DNA of 64,000 bases, from contig JAXLQR010000002.1 of the NCBI GenBank assembly GCA_046331545.1, positions 682,001 to 746,000 of the forward strand. The letters are read 5' to 3'. Positions 15,734-23,518 of the stretch are shown piece after piece. This DNA is from JADJVL01 sp046331545 (GTDB lineage: Bacteria; Acidobacteriota; Holophagae; Holophagales; Holophagaceae). The stretch's first letter is position 1. The number at the start of each line of letters is the position of its first letter. The notes beneath the pieces are model-generated. The model was not told where the DNA came from, searched no databases, and worked only from the letters and a program-made list of their open reading frames with translations. The position numbers and the translations under genes were made by a program.

Positions 15734-15762
15734 TTGAAATTATTGCAAAGAATCGTTTTATC
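15734..15762 (+). promoter_or_regulatory. possible promoter upstream of rsmG
   Basis: The 235-bp gap between divergent ybeY and rsmG is conspicuously AT-rich for this genome. TTGAAA at 15734-15739 with TTTTAT/TTTATC at about 15756-15762 gives near-standard spacing toward rsmG, about 75 nt upstream of its start. A reverse promoter for ybeY is likely in the same gap but I could not fix it. Confidence 0.33.
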
Positions 15763-15838
15763 TTCAATCTTGGGTCAATCCCCAGCGATCTGCGTCCCAC
15801 CCTGCACCTCCGTGAAGAAGTGAACTACTATCAACCTG

Positions 15839-16429
15839 ATGATTCCGCAGGTCCCCGCCGAGATCGTTCCCCCGCTGGGTGTCTACCTCGAACTTTTGGA
15901 TCGTTGGAATTCCATCCATGCCCTCACGGCGGTCCCGACGGCGCGCCGCTGGGATGAACTGATCGTGGACGCCTGCGCCCTGCTCCCACCCCTGGCCGGG
16001 GTGGAGGCGGGCCGGCGGCTGGTGGACCTCGGCACCGGCATGGGGATCCCCGCGGTGGTCCTCGCCCTGGCGCGACCGGACCTCGAGGTGGTGGGCGTGG
16101 ACAGTTCCGGGAAGAAGATCGCCTTCCTGCGGCAGGCCGTGCTCGAGCTCGGCCTTCCGAACCTCCAGGCGACGCTGGGCCGCTTCGAGTCCCTGGAGCC
16201 CCTGGCCGGGGACGTGGGGGTCGCCAAGGCCCTCGCGCCGCTGCCCGTGCTCCTCGGGTGGTGGCGCCGGCACGGCCGGCCGGGCGCCCCCTTCCTGGCC
16301 TTGAAAGGGCCCGGGACCCAGGCTGAAGGCTCCGTGCCGGGGTGGGAGGTCCGCGGCCTGCCCTACGAGATCCCGGGACGGGGCCCCCGGACCGTCCTCG
16401 AGGCCCGTCCGGCGGGCGGGACGCCCTGA
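15839..16429 (+). CDS. rsmG: 16S rRNA (guanine(527)-N7)-methyltransferase
   Basis: 196 aa, the usual size. RsmG (GidB) methylates G527 of 16S rRNA, and loss gives low-level streptomycin resistance. The N-terminal helices LGVYLELLDRWNSIHALTAV correspond to the family pattern 'L-x-x-W-N-x-x-x-N-L-T'. The SAM motif is LVDLGTGMGIPAVVLALARP, followed by VVGVDSSGKKIAFLRQAVLE (acidic residue of motif II) and the late block VAKALAPLPVLLGWW, the counterpart of 'S-R-A'. The Ser/Arg of that block are changed to Lys-Ala. The gene stands alone, divergent from ybeY and convergent with the LysM gene. Confidence 0.88.
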   Translation: MIPQVPAEIVPPLGVYLELLDRWNSIHALTAVPTARRWDELIVDACALLPPLAGVEAGRRLVDLGTGMGIPAVVLALARPDLEVVGVDSSGKKIAFLRQAVLELGLPNLQATLGRFESLEPLAGDVGVAKALAPLPVLLGWWRRHGRPGAPFLALKGPGTQAEGSVPGWEVRGLPYEIPGRGPRTVLEARPAGGTP

Positions 16430-16434
16430 ACGCG

Positions 16435-16458
16435 GGAGGCCCCGCGGACGGGGCCTCC
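16435..16458. terminator. bidirectional terminator between rsmG and the LysM gene
   Basis: Perfect 9-bp inverted repeat GGAGGCCCC-gcggac-GGGGCCTCC in the 49-bp gap between two convergent genes. No T-run, but the stem is very stable and the position fits termination from both sides. Confidence 0.65.
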
Positions 16459-16478
16459 AGAGTGGCTCGAGGGCGGAT

Positions 16479-17723
16479 TCAGCGGGTGACCAGGTCCCCG
16501 GTGTCGATCTCGCTGATGGAACGGATGACCCGGCAGGTGGCGGAGGTGTCGCTGACCCGGACCACGACCACCTGGCCGAGGTAGTGGCTGGCCTTCTCCA
16601 TCTCCCGCCGCGACTCGACCTTGGACTCGGTGACGGGGTAGGACCTGAAGCGCACGGCGAGGAGCACGTCCCCGACCTGGAGCCCGTCCGCGGCGCCCTT
16701 GTCGACGATCAGCATGTCACCGCCGGAGGAATGCTGCCGGGCGTCCCGGGAGTAGATGACGTGGCCCAGGTCGCGGATCCGGATCGGCTCCTCCACGTCG
16801 GTGCGCAGTTTCATCACCATGTTGCTGGGCTCCGTGAAGGGCACCAGGCGGTCGCCGATCACGACGGTGTCCATGGCCCTCTCGATGATGGCCACCGAGC
16901 CCTTGGGGTTGACCGTGGACACCCGGAGCACGCCGACCTGCTGGATGACGTCCCCGATGGGCCGCCGCAGGGTGACGTCGGTGGGATGGACGAGGCCCTT
17001 CTTGACGGTCTTGAGGATGAGGAAGCGGTCCCCCGCCTTCACGCCCTGGCTCGAGCCGCCGTCGAGGTAGACCACTTCGCCCTCGCCGAGGTTGGCGTGG
17101 GTGGCTTCCTTGGCGCCGACGATGCGGATGGCCTTCAGGTCCTGGTAGGTCGCCTCGGCGCCCCGGGGAGCGAGGTAGGGGAGCTGGAGGAAGTCCTGGA
17201 AGGTGAAGGCCAGCTCCTCCCGGGCGGTGGTCAGCGAACGCGTCCGCGAGGGCACCGCGGTGAGGTCGGGGGAGATGTCCACCGCCTCCTGGGTCACGAG
17301 GTCGGGCGCCGCCTCCTTGGCCTCCTGGGCCGGGGACACCGCGTCCGGGGACTCCGCCTTGCCGACCGCGACGCGGGAGCCGTCCACCACGAGGGGGTCG
17401 CCGGGGTAGATCCAGTGCGGATCCTTCACCCACTTGTTCAGGTCCCAGATCTGGGCCCAGGCCCTGGGGTTGCCCAGGTACTGGCTGGCGAGGCCCCAGA
17501 AGGTGTCGCCGGCCTTTACGATGTGCACCTTCTGCTCCCCGCTGAGGGTGATTTCCTTCGGGTAGTCCCATCGGGACCGGTGGGCGTCCACCTTCACGGT
17601 TTCCCCGGCCTGGGCGGCGGGGGCCGCCTGGGGGGCCTCGGGCTTGGCCGCGTCCTGTGCGGACCCCGTCGTCGCGGCGCAAGACACCATTAGGACTGCA
17701 CGCAGCCAGTTGCGCTGAGGCAT
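16479..17723 (-). CDS. exported LysM-domain protein
   Basis: 414 aa from the ATG at 17723 (a GTG sits one codon before it), with AGGGGG upstream. Signal peptide MPQRNWLRAVLMVSCAATTG SA. An Ala/Pro linker comes before a LysM domain at about 65-112 (VHIVKAGDTFWGLASQYLGN, PRAWAQIWDLNKWVKDPHWI, YPGDPLVV), which binds peptidoglycan. After a second linker, the remainder (about 195-414) is beta-rich, with two related blocks, each a 'V-V-Y-L-D/V-D-K-G...G-V/L-K/Q-x-G-D-R/V-x-L' unit (EVVYLDGGSSQGVKAGDRFL; DMLIVDKGAADGLQVGDVLL). Probably a periplasmic cell-wall protein. Function unknown. It is followed on the minus strand by rsmG's terminator. Confidence 0.82.
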   Translation of the reverse strand: MPQRNWLRAVLMVSCAATTGSAQDAAKPEAPQAAPAAQAGETVKVDAHRSRWDYPKEITLSGEQKVHIVKAGDTFWGLASQYLGNPRAWAQIWDLNKWVKDPHWIYPGDPLVVDGSRVAVGKAESPDAVSPAQEAKEAAPDLVTQEAVDISPDLTAVPSRTRSLTTAREELAFTFQDFLQLPYLAPRGAEATYQDLKAIRIVGAKEATHANLGEGEVVYLDGGSSQGVKAGDRFLILKTVKKGLVHPTDVTLRRPIGDVIQQVGVLRVSTVNPKGSVAIIERAMDTVVIGDRLVPFTEPSNMVMKLRTDVEEPIRIRDLGHVIYSRDARQHSSGGDMLIVDKGAADGLQVGDVLLAVRFRSYPVTESKVESRREMEKASHYLGQVVVVRVSDTSATCRVIRSISEIDTGDLVTR

Positions 17724-17751
17724 CACATCCCCCTAGGAAAGGTTGGCGACA

Positions 17752-18663
17752 TTATAGTTCGTCAATGCGCATCATGTCGGAAAAGCGTTGAAGCCGCCCC
17801 GAAAGCTCCTGAGACGAGACGGTTTGGAGACACTCAGTGCCAAATTGTTGCACCGTGAAACTGGCCAGCACGGATCCTGCCAAGACCGCGCGCTTCAGGG
17901 CGGGAGCGTCCAGTCGGCCCTCCGAGGCCAGGGACCCCAGGAATCCGCCGGCGAAGGTGTCTCCGGCGCCCGTGGGGTCGAACACGTCCTCCAGCGGGTA
18001 GGCCGGCGCGCTGAAGATGGAGTCCGGCGTGAAGAGCATCACGCCGTACTCGCCGCGCTTCACCACGAGGATGCGCGGGCCCTCCTCCTGCACTTTCCGG
18101 TAGGCCTTCACCAGGTTGTGCTCGCGGGTGAGCGCACGGACTTCCGCCTCGTTGACCAGGAGGATGTCCACCTCCCGGAGCACGCGGCCGAGTTCCTCCC
18201 GGTAGTCGCGGATCCAGTAGTTCATGGTGTCCAACGCCACGATGCCCGGCCGGCGGGCCATCTGGCGGACGACGTCGAGCTGGAGGGTGGGATGGATGTT
18301 CCCCAGGAAGAGCACCGGGCTTTCCCGGTACGACTCCGGCAGCACCGGATGGAAGTCCGCGAAGACGTTCAGCTGCGTCTCCAGGGTCTGAGCCTCGTTC
18401 AGGTCGTAGCCGTAGGCCCCCTTCCAGTGGAAGCTGCGGCCGGACCGGCGCTCGAGGCCCTCCAGGTCCACCCGCCGGCCCCGGAAGACTTCCATCTGGG
18501 CTTCGCCGAAGTCGTCGCCGACCACCGCCACCACCCGGACCGGCGAGAAGTGGCTGGCGCTGAGGGAGAAGTAGGTCGCGGACCCGCCCAGGACGTTCTC
18601 GCGCCGTCCGAAGGGGGTTTCCAGGTCGTCGAAGGCGACGCTTCCGACCACGAGCAGGCTCAT
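17752..18663 (-). CDS. PfkB-family carbohydrate kinase
   Basis: 303 aa from the ATG at 18663 (MSLLVVGSVAFDDLETPFGR). The start was chosen because upstream in-frame sequence is shadow of the next gene. PfkB/ribokinase signatures are N-terminal NVLGGSATYFSLSASHF with VVAVVGDDFGE, and the C-terminal anion-hole/catalytic motif DVFDPTGAGDTFAGGFLGSL with the catalytic Asp in GAGD. It should phosphorylate a sugar or nucleoside with ATP. The middle (HPTLQLDVVRQMARRP, ALDTMNYWI) resembles uncharacterised PfkB members annotated as sugar kinases, and substrate cannot be predicted. It lies 26 nt downstream of the Smr-like gene and 28 nt upstream of the LysM gene on the same strand. Confidence 0.88.
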   Translation of the reverse strand: MSLLVVGSVAFDDLETPFGRRENVLGGSATYFSLSASHFSPVRVVAVVGDDFGEAQMEVFRGRRVDLEGLERRSGRSFHWKGAYGYDLNEAQTLETQLNVFADFHPVLPESYRESPVLFLGNIHPTLQLDVVRQMARRPGIVALDTMNYWIRDYREELGRVLREVDILLVNEAEVRALTREHNLVKAYRKVQEEGPRILVVKRGEYGVMLFTPDSIFSAPAYPLEDVFDPTGAGDTFAGGFLGSLASEGRLDAPALKRAVLAGSVLASFTVQQFGTECLQTVSSQELSGRLQRFSDMMRIDEL

Positions 18664-18689
18664 GGATGCTCCGGGGAGAGGGGCGGGGG

Positions 18690-19499
18690 TCAGCCCGAGG
18701 GGACGCCGAGGTAGAGGATCCAGGCCTGCGGTCCGCCCATGGGCACGGGGGCCTGGGCGTAGCGCTGGACCGAATTCGCCGAGGGGGAGGCCAGGAAGGC
18801 CAGGAATCCCTGCTTCAGGGCCTCGCTGGGGCCGAGTTGCACGTGCAGGGTCCGCCACCCCATGGCCAGCCCGTCCGCGATCCGCTCGCGGATGCGCTCC
18901 TTCGCGTCGGCCACGGAATGGCTCCGGAGGTCCAGGGAGGCATCGACTTCCACCGCCATCCCGGCCGCGAGTTGGATCAGCAGGGGCCCGGGCCGGGGCC
19001 GGATGCCCTGGGGGGGAGGCGGGGGGATGTCCACGGTCTCCGCCTCCGGCTCGGCGTCCGGGGGGAGATGCGTGGGTCGGGCGAGCATGCCCGCGGAGGG
19101 TCCCGGGGCCGGCGGGACCTCCCCTCCCGGGCCGCAGTCCGGACCTTCCGGCCGGGCCTGGGCGAAGGGGGCCGGGCTGGCAGGGGCATGGGCCAGGGAG
19201 GGCTGGGGCAGTCCCTTCACCCCCCCCAGCTGCGCCATCGCCGACTGGAAATCCTCGGGTCCGGGTCCGGACGGACGGTCCAGGGCCGGCGGCTCCGCCC
19301 CCTCCGCGACGACCTGTTCCGCACCCGGGCCAGGCGCCGACCGGGGCCGGCCCATCGCCGAGAGAAACACCTCGTCCTCGTCCCGCAGGGAGGGCGCGGG
19401 TGGAAGCTGGGGCTTGGGGGCCGGGGCGGGCCTGGGTGGCTCGGCCCCCTGGTCCTTCAACTGCCGTTTCAGCTTCGCGAGATCCTCGTTCCAGACCAT
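18690..19499 (-). CDS. Pro-rich protein with a degenerate Smr-like C-terminal domain
   Basis: 269 aa. N-terminal helix MVWNEDLAKLKRQLKDQG, then a low-complexity Pro/Ala/Gly region (about 20-180). The last 85 residues resemble an Smr domain: ASLDLRSHSVADAKERIRER (cf. L-D-L-R-G-x-x-x-x-E-A-x-x-x-L), IADGLAMGWRTLHVQLGPSE, ALKQGFLAFL and a terminal AWILYLG strand. Smr domains are DNA/RNA endonucleases acting through LDLRG and HGKGxG. Here the latter reads HVQLGPSE, so the conserved H-G-x-G loop is lost and activity is doubtful. Long disordered regions and the same-strand PfkB gene downstream give no pathway hint. Confidence 0.6.
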   Translation of the reverse strand: MVWNEDLAKLKRQLKDQGAEPPRPAPAPKPQLPPAPSLRDEDEVFLSAMGRPRSAPGPGAEQVVAEGAEPPALDRPSGPGPEDFQSAMAQLGGVKGLPQPSLAHAPASPAPFAQARPEGPDCGPGGEVPPAPGPSAGMLARPTHLPPDAEPEAETVDIPPPPPQGIRPRPGPLLIQLAAGMAVEVDASLDLRSHSVADAKERIRERIADGLAMGWRTLHVQLGPSEALKQGFLAFLASPSANSVQRYAQAPVPMGGPQAWILYLGVPSG

Positions 19500-19695
19500 G
19501 TTCCGTTCCCCTGCCCCTCAGAATAATCCAAGTGCCCCGGACGCCCATGCTTGGCGTTGCGGACCTGCCACAGGTGACGTAAAAACCCACCTGGAGCCCC
19601 GGGTCCGGACCCGGTCCCTTCCCTGGCCCCGCCGGGATTCAAGGGAAACGCAGGATTGGCACGAGTTTGGAGAACAAGGATCCCGGAGGTTACCC

Positions 19696-20331
19696 ATGAA
19701 AACGACCCTGATCCCCTGCCTGGCCCTGGCGCTCGCGGCCCCAGGCCTCCAAGCGCAGTCCTCGCCCCGATTCGGCTTCGCGTTGAACCTGGCCTTCCCC
19801 ACCGGGGAGTTCCGCAGCAAGACCTACGCCCCGACCCCGGATGTGCTCACCTCCCAGACCGAAGGCTATGACGTGGGGCTGGGCGGGCAGTTCACCCTGA
19901 GCTTCCCCATCGACCGCGGGGTGGCCCTGCGGCTGAATTTCGGTGGCCAGGTCACCAACGGGAGCAATACGGCCCCCGGTTACGAGAAGCTGGACCTCCA
20001 GCACAGCATCTTCAGCATCGGCGGCGAATTCCAGTTCTTCGTGAACGGCTCCGCCCAGCGTCACCGCGGCACCTACTTCCTCATGGGACCGTCGGCGGAC
20101 TTCGAGCGCTTCGACGTGGGCCGCCACGGCGACTACGACTTCCACGCGGACTCCTCCGAACGGAAGAGCCGGATGGGCGCCACCATCGGCATCGGGCACA
20201 GCTTCGGGATGGAGGCCTCCCGCTTCACGTTCGAGGCGGCCTTCCACAAGACGCTCTCCGGGAACGACCTCGCCAAGGGGGAGCCGCCCAGCGCCGATTT
20301 CGTAAAGGTCTCGTTCGGCTGGGTGTTCTGA
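19696..20331 (+). CDS. outer-membrane beta-barrel protein (small)
   Basis: 211 aa with a GGAGGT RBS 6 nt before the ATG at 19696. Signal peptide MKTTLIPCLALALAAPGLQA QS. The mature part alternates hydrophobic and polar residues in about eight strands (RFGFALNLAFPTGEF, YDVGLGGQFTLSFPI, VALRLNFGGQVTNG, FSIGGEFQFFV, GTYFLMGPSADFERF, MGATIGIGHSFGM, FTFEAAFHKTL). It ends FVKVSFGWVF, with the C-terminal aromatic needed for BAM-dependent insertion. Size fits an 8-stranded OmpA/OmpW-like barrel with no periplasmic domain. Function unknown. Monocistronic, with a strong terminator 9 nt after the stop. Confidence 0.85.
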   Translation: MKTTLIPCLALALAAPGLQAQSSPRFGFALNLAFPTGEFRSKTYAPTPDVLTSQTEGYDVGLGGQFTLSFPIDRGVALRLNFGGQVTNGSNTAPGYEKLDLQHSIFSIGGEFQFFVNGSAQRHRGTYFLMGPSADFERFDVGRHGDYDFHADSSERKSRMGATIGIGHSFGMEASRFTFEAAFHKTLSGNDLAKGEPPSADFVKVSFGWVF

Positions 20332-20340
20332 GGGGCCTCC

Positions 20341-20369
20341 GGGGCGGGCCTTCCGTCGAGGCCCGCCCC
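20341..20369. terminator. bidirectional terminator
   Basis: Perfect 10-bp inverted repeat GGGGCGGGCC-ttccgtcga-GGCCCGCCCC between the convergent outer-membrane gene and the coiled-coil gene. Strong stem, no T-run. Confidence 0.65.
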
Positions 20370-20377
20370 GGCGCCCT

Positions 20378-21235
20378 TCAGCCCTTCTTCCGCGCCTTGC
20401 GCGCCGGAGCGGCCTTGGGCTCCTCCTCGGCCAGATCCTGGATCCCCATCAGGCCATTGACGAAGCGCTGGACGTCCCGGTTCTGGCCGTCGAGCTTCAT
20501 GAGGCGCCGCCCGTAGGCGAGGCGCTCGAAGCGGGGACGGGCGTCATCGGCCTTCACCTGCTCGATCTTCTGGGCCACGTAGGCGCCCACCGAACCGGCC
20601 CCCGCGATCTCCAGCTTCTCCTTCGCGATGAAGCCCTGCCACAGGGCGGCGGACTGGTCGTAGGCCGACTGGTCCCGCCTGAGCTGGGCCAGGATCTCGT
20701 CGATGGTGCGGATGGACCGCTCGCTGTGGGCGATGGCGGCCTGCCGTTCCTCGATGAAGGCCCGCAACTGCTGCTTGAGCTTGAGCTGCTCCGTGGTGAG
20801 GCCCGGCTGGGACTCCAGGTCCTTCATCCGCTTCTCCTGGTCCGCGATGCCCTGCCGCCACTCGGCCAGCTTGTCCTCATGCTGCCGCCGGATCTTGGCG
20901 AGGAACCCGTTGGCACTCGAGGCGTTCTCGCCCGCGGTGGCCGCGGCCTCCTGGAGATACTTGACGGCGTCCTCCCAGGCGCCCTCCAGCACGCAGGCCC
21001 GGGCCGCGAAGTTGCGCAGGGCGACGACGGCGTGGAGGTCGTTGTAGTCCGACGGGTTCGCCGTGGCCGCGTCCTTCTGCAGCATGGCCTCCACGCCGCG
21101 GCGGACCTCGGCGGAGAACCCCTTGTCCAGCTGGGCCTCCCACTGGGCCCGGGAGGCCATCACCCGCTCGGAAAGCCCTTCCGCCCGGGAAGGGAGGACG
21201 GCGACCAGGCCGGCGGCGACGAGGACGGCGCGCAC
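20378..21235 (-). CDS. exported coiled-coil protein, paralogue A
   Basis: 285 aa. Short signal peptide MRAVLVAAGLVAVLPSRA EG. A helical part with a TPR-like segment follows (NFAARACVLEGAWEDAVKYL, QEAAATAGENASSANGFLAK), then a long coiled coil at about 112-185 (RRQHEDKLAEWRQGIADQEK, RMKDLESQPGLTTEQLKLKQ). The C-terminus is Lys/Arg-rich (KAAPARKARKKG). It shares this order and the 'GEWE..KGYLEKA/GAWE..VKYLQEA...EN' segment with the next gene upstream, so the two are tandem paralogues in one operon (1-nt gap). No family recognised. Probably periplasmic. Confidence 0.7.
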   Translation of the reverse strand: MRAVLVAAGLVAVLPSRAEGLSERVMASRAQWEAQLDKGFSAEVRRGVEAMLQKDAATANPSDYNDLHAVVALRNFAARACVLEGAWEDAVKYLQEAAATAGENASSANGFLAKIRRQHEDKLAEWRQGIADQEKRMKDLESQPGLTTEQLKLKQQLRAFIEERQAAIAHSERSIRTIDEILAQLRRDQSAYDQSAALWQGFIAKEKLEIAGAGSVGAYVAQKIEQVKADDARPRFERLAYGRRLMKLDGQNRDVQRFVNGLMGIQDLAEEEPKAAPARKARKKG

Positions 21236-21236
21236 G

Positions 21237-22133
21237 TCAGCCCTTCTTCTTCGGGCGGGCGGCCTTCTTCTTCTCGGGCTCGGCGGGCGCCTTGCCCAAA
21301 AGGATGTCGAGCTGCTTGCGGGCCTGGGAGTTGCCGGGCGCGAGCACCAGGAGCCGGCAGAGCCAGGCGGCCTTCTCGGAAGGCTTCTCGATCCGGGAGA
21401 GGTTCTTGGACTTCGGGTCCATCACCGCCTTCACGTAGGCGGCCTTGTCGCCCTTGAACTTCGAGGTGATGTCCTCCGCCTCGGTCTTGAGCTTCTCCTC
21501 GAGGGAGGCGATGGGTCCGTCGAAGCCGGTCGCGTCGGTCTTGAGCCCGTCGAGGTTGGACTGCAGGCTGGAGATGACCATGGGGCCGTTCTTCAGGTTG
21601 TTGTCGTGGATCTTGAAGTTGTCGAGCTCCCGCTGCTCCTCGGCGGTCCGCTTCTCCTTGGCCTCCAGCTCCTGCCTGCGCGCGGCGCCGTCCGCGAGGG
21701 CCTTGCGGCTGCCTTCCATGGCCTTGTTCCAGGTGTCCATGAGGGGCGTGATGACGGTCGTGGACTCCGCGCTGTTCTCCCGCGCGATGTCCCGGGCCTT
21801 CTCCAGGTAGCCCTTGCCCTTCTCCCACTCGCCGGCATTGATGGCGCACTTGGCGGCCAGGCCGTAGCTGGCCATGAGGGAGCTGTACTCCTGGGAGCTG
21901 TCCAGCCCCGCCTTGGGCGTCCCCTTGGCGAAGGCCGGCTTGGAGGCGGGAAGCAGGGCCTCGGCCCGCGCCAGGGCCGCCTGGAAGTCCATCGCCGCGA
22001 GGAGCTTCTGGATCTCCCCATCCGCCGCCCTGAGCCGCTGGGTCTGGCTGGCCGCGGGCGCGGGATCCTGGGCGGAGAGGAGGGCGGGGACGGCCAGCAG
22101 GGCGGCCAGGGACGTGGGCAGGGCGACTCGCAT
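21237..22133 (-). CDS. exported coiled-coil protein, paralogue B
   Basis: 298 aa. Signal peptide MRVALPTSLAALLAVPALLS AQ, then a helical region (RLRAADGEIQKLLAAMDFQA, ALARAEALLPASKPAF). A TPR-like piece follows (NAGEWEKGKGYLEKARDIAR), then a coiled coil at about 140-185 (KALADGAARRQELEAKEKRT, AEEQRELDNFKIHDNNLKNG). The tail contains a second helical hairpin with KAAWLCRLLVLAPGNSQARK and ends KKKAARPKKKG. It closely mirrors the downstream paralogue in order and in its basic tail. Stop and next start are 1 nt apart, so they are co-translated. Not a recognised family. Confidence 0.7.
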   Translation of the reverse strand: MRVALPTSLAALLAVPALLSAQDPAPAASQTQRLRAADGEIQKLLAAMDFQAALARAEALLPASKPAFAKGTPKAGLDSSQEYSSLMASYGLAAKCAINAGEWEKGKGYLEKARDIARENSAESTTVITPLMDTWNKAMEGSRKALADGAARRQELEAKEKRTAEEQRELDNFKIHDNNLKNGPMVISSLQSNLDGLKTDATGFDGPIASLEEKLKTEAEDITSKFKGDKAAYVKAVMDPKSKNLSRIEKPSEKAAWLCRLLVLAPGNSQARKQLDILLGKAPAEPEKKKAARPKKKG

Positions 22134-22166
22134 GGGGACTCCGAAGGATGAACCAGCTTAGCCGAA

Positions 22167-22721
22167 TCAGTCCGCGTCCTCGTCGAACCGGAGATTGGGG
22201 CTCCGCTCCAGCACCAGCAGCACCAGGCGCTCCATCTCCTCCACCATGAGGAAGCGCAGGACCGGGTCCTCGGGCCCCGGATCGCCCGGCTTCCGCGCCT
22301 GGCCCCGGAGGACGAAGAAGGGGCCCGACCGCTCGAGGGCGGTCACGTGCTTCCAGGGCAGGCGTCCCGCGCCGAGCCTGCGCGCGAGGGCGGCCGGCAC
22401 GGTGGCGACCTCCACGGCGATGCCCAGCTCGTCCGCGGCCACCTGCACCCCCTCGACCATCAGCAGCGCCACCGTGGAGGCCGCGAGGAGCAGGCCGCCC
22501 AGGAGGGCGGCGAGGATGACCGCCACGAGCTGCGCCCAGAGCAGCGTCGAAGGCTCCTGGGCCACGGCGGCCGCCCGGAGCTGCGCCTGCAGTCTCGGGA
22601 GGTGCTCGAGGAGCATCGCGAGGCTTCGCGCCCCCACCAGCCAGGAGCCGACCCAGAGCAGGGCGGCGACCGCCCGCTGGGCGAAGCTGGGCCGGAACAC
22701 CAGGGGCGTGAGGGGGCGCAT
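22167..22721 (-). CDS. membrane protein with a C-terminal PH-like domain
   Basis: 184 aa. Two membrane helices at about 16-40 (VAALLWVGSWLVGARSLAML) and about 63-90 (LVAVILAALLGGLLLAASTV). The cytoplasmic C-terminal part (about 88-184) has short strands (MVEGVQVAADELGIAVEVAT, WKHVTALERSGPFFVLRG) resembling the bacterial PH-like pattern seen in small membrane proteins. Acidic end (RFDEDAD). It is 12 nt downstream of pyrF on the same strand, so probably co-transcribed. Function unknown. Confidence 0.65.
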   Translation of the reverse strand: MRPLTPLVFRPSFAQRAVAALLWVGSWLVGARSLAMLLEHLPRLQAQLRAAAVAQEPSTLLWAQLVAVILAALLGGLLLAASTVALLMVEGVQVAADELGIAVEVATVPAALARRLGAGRLPWKHVTALERSGPFFVLRGQARKPGDPGPEDPVLRFLMVEEMERLVLLVLERSPNLRFDEDAD

Positions 22722-22733
22722 CCCGTTCGGACC

Positions 22734-23456
22734 TCAGCGGCTGGCCGACAGCTCGTCCACGATGGCGTCGGCGGCGGCGGCGGGGTCCGCGGCGCGGGTG
22801 ATCGGCCGGCCCACCACGAGCCAGGTGGCGCCCCGCGCGAGGGCCTCGGCCGGGGTCGCGGTCCGGGACTGGTCCTGGGCGCCTTCGCCCCGGGGCCGGA
22901 TGCCGGGGCAGAGCCGGTGGAAGGACTCCCCGCAGGCCTCGAGGATGACGGGCGCCTCCTGCGCGCTGCAGACCACGCCGTCGCATCCCGAGGCCTGGGC
23001 CAGCCGGGCGAGGTGCAGCGCCAACTCCCCGGGTTCCTGGGCGTTCCCGGCCCGGAGGAGGTCGGCGCGGTCCAGGCTGGTGAGCACCGTCACCGCCAGC
23101 AGCTCCGTGGTGCCGCCCCGGGCGCGATGGGCCTGGACCGCCTCCGCCGCCGCCTCGAGCATCGCCGGTCCGCCCTGGGCGTGGACGTTGATGAGCCGGG
23201 GATCGAGGGGCAGGAGGGCCTCGAGGGCGCGCCGGACGGTGGTGGGGATGTCATGGAGCTTCAGGTCCAGGAAGACCGGGACCTGTCGGTGGAGTTCCGC
23301 CACGAACCCCGGCCCTTCGGCGCAGAAGAGCTCCAGGCCGACCTTCAGCATGCCCACCCGTCCCGCGAGCCGGCGGGCGAGCTCGAGGGCCTCGGCGCGG
23401 CTGCCCACGTCCAGGGCCGCCACGAGGCGCTCACGCGGGCTGAGGATGGGGGCCAT
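22734..23456 (-). CDS. pyrF: orotidine 5'-phosphate decarboxylase
   Basis: 240 aa, normal length for the bacterial type. It makes UMP from OMP, the last step of pyrimidine synthesis. Active-site residues are all visible: Asp16 (ALDVG), Lys38 (LKVGLELF) and the catalytic D-x-K-x-x-D in FLDLKLHDIPTTV (Asp64, Lys66, Asp69). The phosphate loop is CPGIRP and the end VVGRPITRAADPAAAA. Other pyr genes are not nearby. Starts 62 nt from a divergent hypothetical gene. Confidence 0.96.
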   Translation of the reverse strand: MAPILSPRERLVAALDVGSRAEALELARRLAGRVGMLKVGLELFCAEGPGFVAELHRQVPVFLDLKLHDIPTTVRRALEALLPLDPRLINVHAQGGPAMLEAAAEAVQAHRARGGTTELLAVTVLTSLDRADLLRAGNAQEPGELALHLARLAQASGCDGVVCSAQEAPVILEACGESFHRLCPGIRPRGEGAQDQSRTATPAEALARGATWLVVGRPITRAADPAAAADAIVDELSASR

Positions 23457-23518
23457 GGGCGCTCCTGGTCGGGACGGAGGGGTATTCTCTCATCCTCCGA
23501 ACAAGTTCCCGAGGACCC

